Source of the DNA: Campylobacteraceae bacterium
GTDB lineage: Bacteria > Campylobacterota > Campylobacteria > Campylobacterales > JALSKU01
Assembly (NCBI GenBank): GCA_015488975.1
Contig: WFMT01000120.1
Location: 1-8,599, forward strand
Direction of reading: 5' to 3'
Length of the DNA stretch: 8,599 bases
Shown here: positions 5,875 to 8,599 of the stretch, one piece after another
Layout: each line of letters begins with the position of its first letter
Numbering within the stretch: position 1 is the first letter of the stretch
Position numbers and translations under genes: made by a program
Notes under the pieces: generated by a model
What the model was told of the DNA's origin: nothing
Databases searched by the model: none
What the model saw: only the letters and a program-made list of their open reading frames with translations

Positions 5875-6765
5875 ATGAAAGAAAAAGAAAAAAATATCCT
5901 ACATTTGCTACTCTTTTTTGCGATGATAGGATGGGGTGCTTCGTGGGTAAATGCAAAGGTGCTTAGCCACTATATCAATGCTTATGATATGATATTTTTT
6001 AGATTTTTCATTACAGCAGTTGCAATGGTGCCTATCATTTTATATTTTAAAGAGTCTTTTAAGATTGACTTTAAAAGTTTTTTAGTTGCACTTGTAGCTT
6101 CATTTGTTTTCATAGCATATATGAGATATTATTTCATAGGAACAAAGTACGGCACTGCCGCACTTGGAGGAGCTTTCGTAACTACTTTGGTACCAATTTT
6201 AACTTATCTGTTTTTAGCTGTTTTAAAAGAAAAAAAGCTAAAAAGAAAAGATTATGGCGCACTTGCTTTGGGAGCTTTGGGAGTTTTAACTATGCTAAAC
6301 TTTTGGAGTTTTAACCTAAAAGAGATATTGGTTGTTCAAAATCTTTACTTTTTACTTGCTTCGATGCTTTGGCCTGTATTTACTATCATAAGTTCAAAAG
6401 CAAAATATATTTCCCCTTTGGTTTACAGTTTTTGGCTATACATTATAACTATTACACTTGATAGTATATTTTTTGTAGATTTTAAAACGATAAAATATCA
6501 AAATTTTGATTTTTATTTTTGGATAAATCTTCTATCATTGTCCATCATAAGTTCAGTTTACTCCAACACCATATACTTCATAGGTATAAAGAAATTAGGT
6601 GCAGGCAATGTCAGTACTTTTATATTTTTAGTACCATTTTCAGCTATCATCCTAAGTGCCATATTTTTACACGAACACATAAGCATCTCCATACTCATAG
6701 GAACATTTATGACACTATGGGCTATAAAAATACTAAATAATATAAAAATAAAAAAGTTTAAATAA
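5875..6765 (+). CDS. EamA/DMT-family transporter
   Basis: This is an inner-membrane permease of the drug/metabolite transporter superfamily with about ten predicted membrane helices in two EamA repeats (about residues 10-140 and 150-290). Family marks are the first-helix GWGASWVNAKVL, the following FFRFFIT, the end of the first repeat (DYGALALGALGVL), and the second-repeat segment GAGNVSTFIFLVPFSAIILSAIFLHEHIS before the last helix. The length of 296 is typical. The tail is Lys-rich (KIKKFK), consistent with a cytoplasmic end. The ATG has AGG seven bases upstream. Members export amino acids, metabolites or drugs, and the substrate cannot be read from sequence. It is a single gene, divergent from the chemoreceptor and convergent with tyrA, so it has no operon partner to suggest a role. 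Confidence 0.88.
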   Translation: MKEKEKNILHLLLFFAMIGWGASWVNAKVLSHYINAYDMIFFRFFITAVAMVPIILYFKESFKIDFKSFLVALVASFVFIAYMRYYFIGTKYGTAALGGAFVTTLVPILTYLFLAVLKEKKLKRKDYGALALGALGVLTMLNFWSFNLKEILVVQNLYFLLASMLWPVFTIISSKAKYISPLVYSFWLYIITITLDSIFFVDFKTIKYQNFDFYFWINLLSLSIISSVYSNTIYFIGIKKLGAGNVSTFIFLVPFSAIILSAIFLHEHISISILIGTFMTLWAIKILNNIKIKKFK

Positions 6766-7597
6766 TTTTATGCAAAGTTGTTGCCTTTTGCATCCATATC
6801 TCCAGTGCTTCCCAATTTTCATGCTCAATTAATTCTTTGATTTTATCCATCTCTTTTTCAAAAATATTAATTGAAGATATTAAATTTTTTTTATTTTGTT
6901 TAAAAACATCGCTCCACATCTTTGGTGAACTTTTAGCAACTCTGCTCATATCTTTAAAACCGCCCGCAGCTAAAGCCAATATACTTTTTGGATCTTCTTG
7001 AGACATAACAGTATTTGCCAAAGAGTAACTTATAGCATGAGGAAGATGAGAGATAAAGGCGGCATGTCTGTCATGCTCACTTGCAGTCATATAAAAAATA
7101 TTCATCTTCAGTTTATCAAATATTTCCAATGCCCTGTTTTTGTGAAAGGTGGAATTTCTATCAATATCACATAAAACTACAGTATGATTATCAAATAAAC
7201 CTTTAAAAGCTGCACTTGGTCCAAATTTTTCAGTTCCTGCCAAAGGATGTGCAGCTATAAAATTTTTAACTATCTCTTTGGGAGTAAGATTGACAATCGT
7301 TTCTTTTGTACTTCCTAAGTCGATTATAGTAGTTTTCTCTGAAATATCCCTCAAGCTTGGTAAAAGTTTAACAATAGCATCAACAGGAATCGCCAATAAT
7401 ATTACATCACAACTTTTTATATCTTCAAGAGTACTTATTTCGCTGATAAGCCCCAAAGACAATGCTTCCTCGCAATGAATAATATTATGATCTACACCTA
7501 AAACTCTTTTTGCTATCTTTCTATCTTGCAAATCAAGCCCGAGTGAACCTCCGATAAGTCCCAATCCAATTATTCCAACTGTCATTTTTTTTCCCAT
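6758..7597 (-). CDS. tyrA: Prephenate dehydrogenase
   Basis: TyrA oxidatively decarboxylates prephenate to 4-hydroxyphenylpyruvate in tyrosine biosynthesis. The N-terminal Rossmann fold has GLGLIGGS at 11-18 and Asp36 at the end of the second strand, which predicts NAD rather than NADP. Next come DLGSTKE (93-99), the catalytic-histidine motif HPLAGTE (117-123), and the helical domain with HDRHAAFISHLPH (175-187) and GGFKDMSR, whose Arg is expected to bind the substrate. There is no fused chorismate mutase or ACT domain, so this is the monofunctional form. The longest frame starts at 7597, but the ATG at 7583-7585 is a better start: GGGA sits six bases before it, it gives MTVGIIGLG as usual for the family, and the upstream ATG has no ribosome-binding site. 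The protein is then 275 residues. Confidence 0.93.
   Translation of the reverse strand: MGKKMTVGIIGLGLIGGSLGLDLQDRKIAKRVLGVDHNIIHCEEALSLGLISEISTLEDIKSCDVILLAIPVDAIVKLLPSLRDISEKTTIIDLGSTKETIVNLTPKEIVKNFIAAHPLAGTEKFGPSAAFKGLFDNHTVVLCDIDRNSTFHKNRALEIFDKLKMNIFYMTASEHDRHAAFISHLPHAISYSLANTVMSQEDPKSILALAAGGFKDMSRVAKSSPKMWSDVFKQNKKNLISSINIFEKEMDKIKELIEHENWEALEIWMQKATTLHKII
7592..7595 (-). promoter_or_regulatory. Ribosome-binding site that favours the internal tyrA start
   Basis: GGGA on the minus strand lies six bases before the ATG at 7583-7585. The upstream candidate ATG at 7595-7597 overlaps it and is preceded only by A-T sequence. The start at 7585 is therefore preferred. Confidence 0.65.
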
Positions 7598-7625
7598 TTT
7601 AAAATATATTAATCATTACAATGGT

Positions 7626-7631
7626 ATTATA
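7626..7631 (-). promoter_or_regulatory. -10 box for tyrA
   Basis: A perfect TATAAT on the minus strand lies about 40 bases before the preferred tyrA start. The predicted start is near 7619, leaving a leader of roughly 35 bases. No clear -35 is seen. Confidence 0.55.
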
Positions 7632-7636
7632 TCATT

Positions 7637-7642
7637 TATAAT
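7637..7642 (+). promoter_or_regulatory. -10 box for bamA
   Basis: A perfect TATAAT on the plus strand lies 21 bases before the bamA ATG, with predicted transcription from about 7649. It is only five bases from the opposing tyrA -10 box, so polymerases on the two promoters would clash. Confidence 0.55.
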
Positions 7643-7663
7643 TTTTAACTTACAAGGGTTTTT

Positions 7664-8599
7664 ATGAGATTTTTACTTCTTTTTTCACTACTGTTCACAA
7701 TTTATCTAAATGCTACAACCATAAAAGAGATAAAATTTGACGGTTTGATTCACATTTCCAAAGAGATAGCAAAAGATATGCTTGGGTTTAGAGTAGGCGA
7801 TAAGATAAATGCACAAAAAATCGATAAATCTATTGTAAAGTTTTTTAATCAAAAATATTTTAAAGATATATGGGTTGATGAAAATAACGGTATATTGACA
7901 TATCATTTTGTAGAAAGGCCTGTCATTGCGCAGATAAAAATAAAAGGCTACAGTGATAAAAAAGATGAAATAAAAAGTTTTATAAATATAAAAAAAGGTG
8001 ATATTTATGACCAAACAAGCATAAGTAAAGCTAAAAATAAAATACTTAAATATCTTGAAAACAAAGGATACTATGACAGTATAGTTGAGGCTAAAACCAC
8101 CAAATTAAACAAACACAGCCTAAGCTTAACTTTTACAATAAGTAAAGGTCAAGATATAATAATCAAAAAAGTAAATTTATATGGCAATAAACACTTTGAC
8201 TACAGCGATATCAAATCAAGCATGGTAAATAGACAAAAACAGTTTTTAGGATGGCTGTGGGGTAGAGACAATGGAGATTTACATGTTGCTCAGTTAAAGT
8301 ATGATAGCAAAAGGATAAAAAACTTTTATCTAACAAATGGCTACCTTGACGCAAAAGTAAGTACACCTTTTTTAAGAGCATATTTTGAAAATTACACTGC
8401 AAATCTGTCATATAAGATAAAAGAAGGCTCTGTTTATAAAATAAAATCTATAAAAATAGTCCTGAGAAAACCTGTTGTTAAAATATCAAAACTTTTAGAT
8501 GGGCTAAAGCTTAGAAAAGGGAAAGTTTTCAATGTAACTAAACTACGAAAAGACTTGAAAAATATGCAGATAAAAGTTGCCAATCTCGGGTATGCATTT
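7664..8599 (+). CDS. bamA: Outer-membrane assembly factor BamA (Omp85), 5' part, cut by window end
   Basis: The frame is open from the ATG to the last base (312 codons, no stop). BamA inserts beta-barrel proteins into the outer membrane. Residues 1-17 (MRFLLLFSLLFTIYLNA) are a signal peptide with likely cleavage after Ala17. What follows is a chain of POTRA domains: about 18-84 (TIKEIKFDGL...), 85-160 (VIAQIKIKGY...), 161-245 (IIKKVNLYGNKHF..., ending FYLTNGYLDAKV), then 246 onward (YKIKSIKIVL...). The third carries a Trp-rich insert, GWLWGRDNGD, at the place where E. coli BamA POTRA3 has a similar one. The beta-barrel lies beyond the window. AAGGG five bases before the ATG supports the start. 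Divergence from tyrA matches the arrangement I recall in Campylobacter jejuni (Cj0129c/tyrA). A TamA-like protein is less likely given this context. Confidence 0.88.
   Translation, partial: MRFLLLFSLLFTIYLNATTIKEIKFDGLIHISKEIAKDMLGFRVGDKINAQKIDKSIVKFFNQKYFKDIWVDENNGILTYHFVERPVIAQIKIKGYSDKKDEIKSFINIKKGDIYDQTSISKAKNKILKYLENKGYYDSIVEAKTTKLNKHSLSLTFTISKGQDIIIKKVNLYGNKHFDYSDIKSSMVNRQKQFLGWLWGRDNGDLHVAQLKYDSKRIKNFYLTNGYLDAKVSTPFLRAYFENYTANLSYKIKEGSVYKIKSIKIVLRKPVVKISKLLDGLKLRKGKVFNVTKLRKDLKNMQIKVANLGYAF

Noticed and set aside
6519..7478. Open frames at 6519-6740 (plus, shifted within the transporter) and 7278-7478 (plus, antisense to tyrA)
   Set aside because: Both lie wholly inside well-supported genes and lack ribosome-binding sites and family motifs.
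7706..8411. Minus-strand open frames at 7706-8014 and 8211-8411
   Set aside because: They lie antisense to the clear POTRA-coding frame of bamA, which is open from 7664 to the end of the window.

Overview
The window looks like chromosomal DNA of a Campylobacterota (epsilonproteobacterial) species, something like a Sulfurimonas, Arcobacter or Sulfurospirillum relative; the genus cannot be fixed. The signs are very low GC, heavy use of ATA and AGA codons, a CheB made only of the methylesterase domain, an MCP C-terminus of the type common in that phylum, and a divergent tyrA/bamA pair that I recall also in Campylobacter jejuni. The DNA is gene-dense. No stretch over 300 bases lacks a gene, and I see no RNA genes, insertion sequences or CRISPR.

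Region 1 (1-2653, plus strand) is the end of a tightly packed operon. It holds the last codons of a 5-oxoprolinase subunit B gene (pxpB), then pxpC, then a thiamine-diphosphate 2-keto acid decarboxylase of the KivD/IpdC type that starts one base after pxpC stops. Oxoproline recycling and a keto-acid decarboxylase are an unexpected pairing.

Region 2 (2730-5689, minus strand) is a three-gene chemotaxis unit with overlapping ends: a membrane chemoreceptor, a receiver-less CheB and a CheR. It joins one receptor to both enzymes that set receptor methylation.

The 185-base gap at 5690-5874 holds divergent promoters for the receptor operon and for a DMT-family transporter. The receptor side has a perfect -10 box, a run of nine G immediately upstream of it, and a perfect palindrome on each side. 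This is the most interesting piece of the window and resembles a phase-variable, operator-controlled promoter.

Region 3 (5875-8599) holds the EamA/DMT transporter (plus), prephenate dehydrogenase tyrA (minus, tail-to-tail with an 8-base overlap) and, divergent from tyrA, the first 312 codons of the outer-membrane assembly factor bamA, cut by the window end. Two perfect -10 boxes on opposite strands sit only five bases apart between tyrA and bamA. The gap at 2654-2729 is a convergent junction with no convincing terminator.
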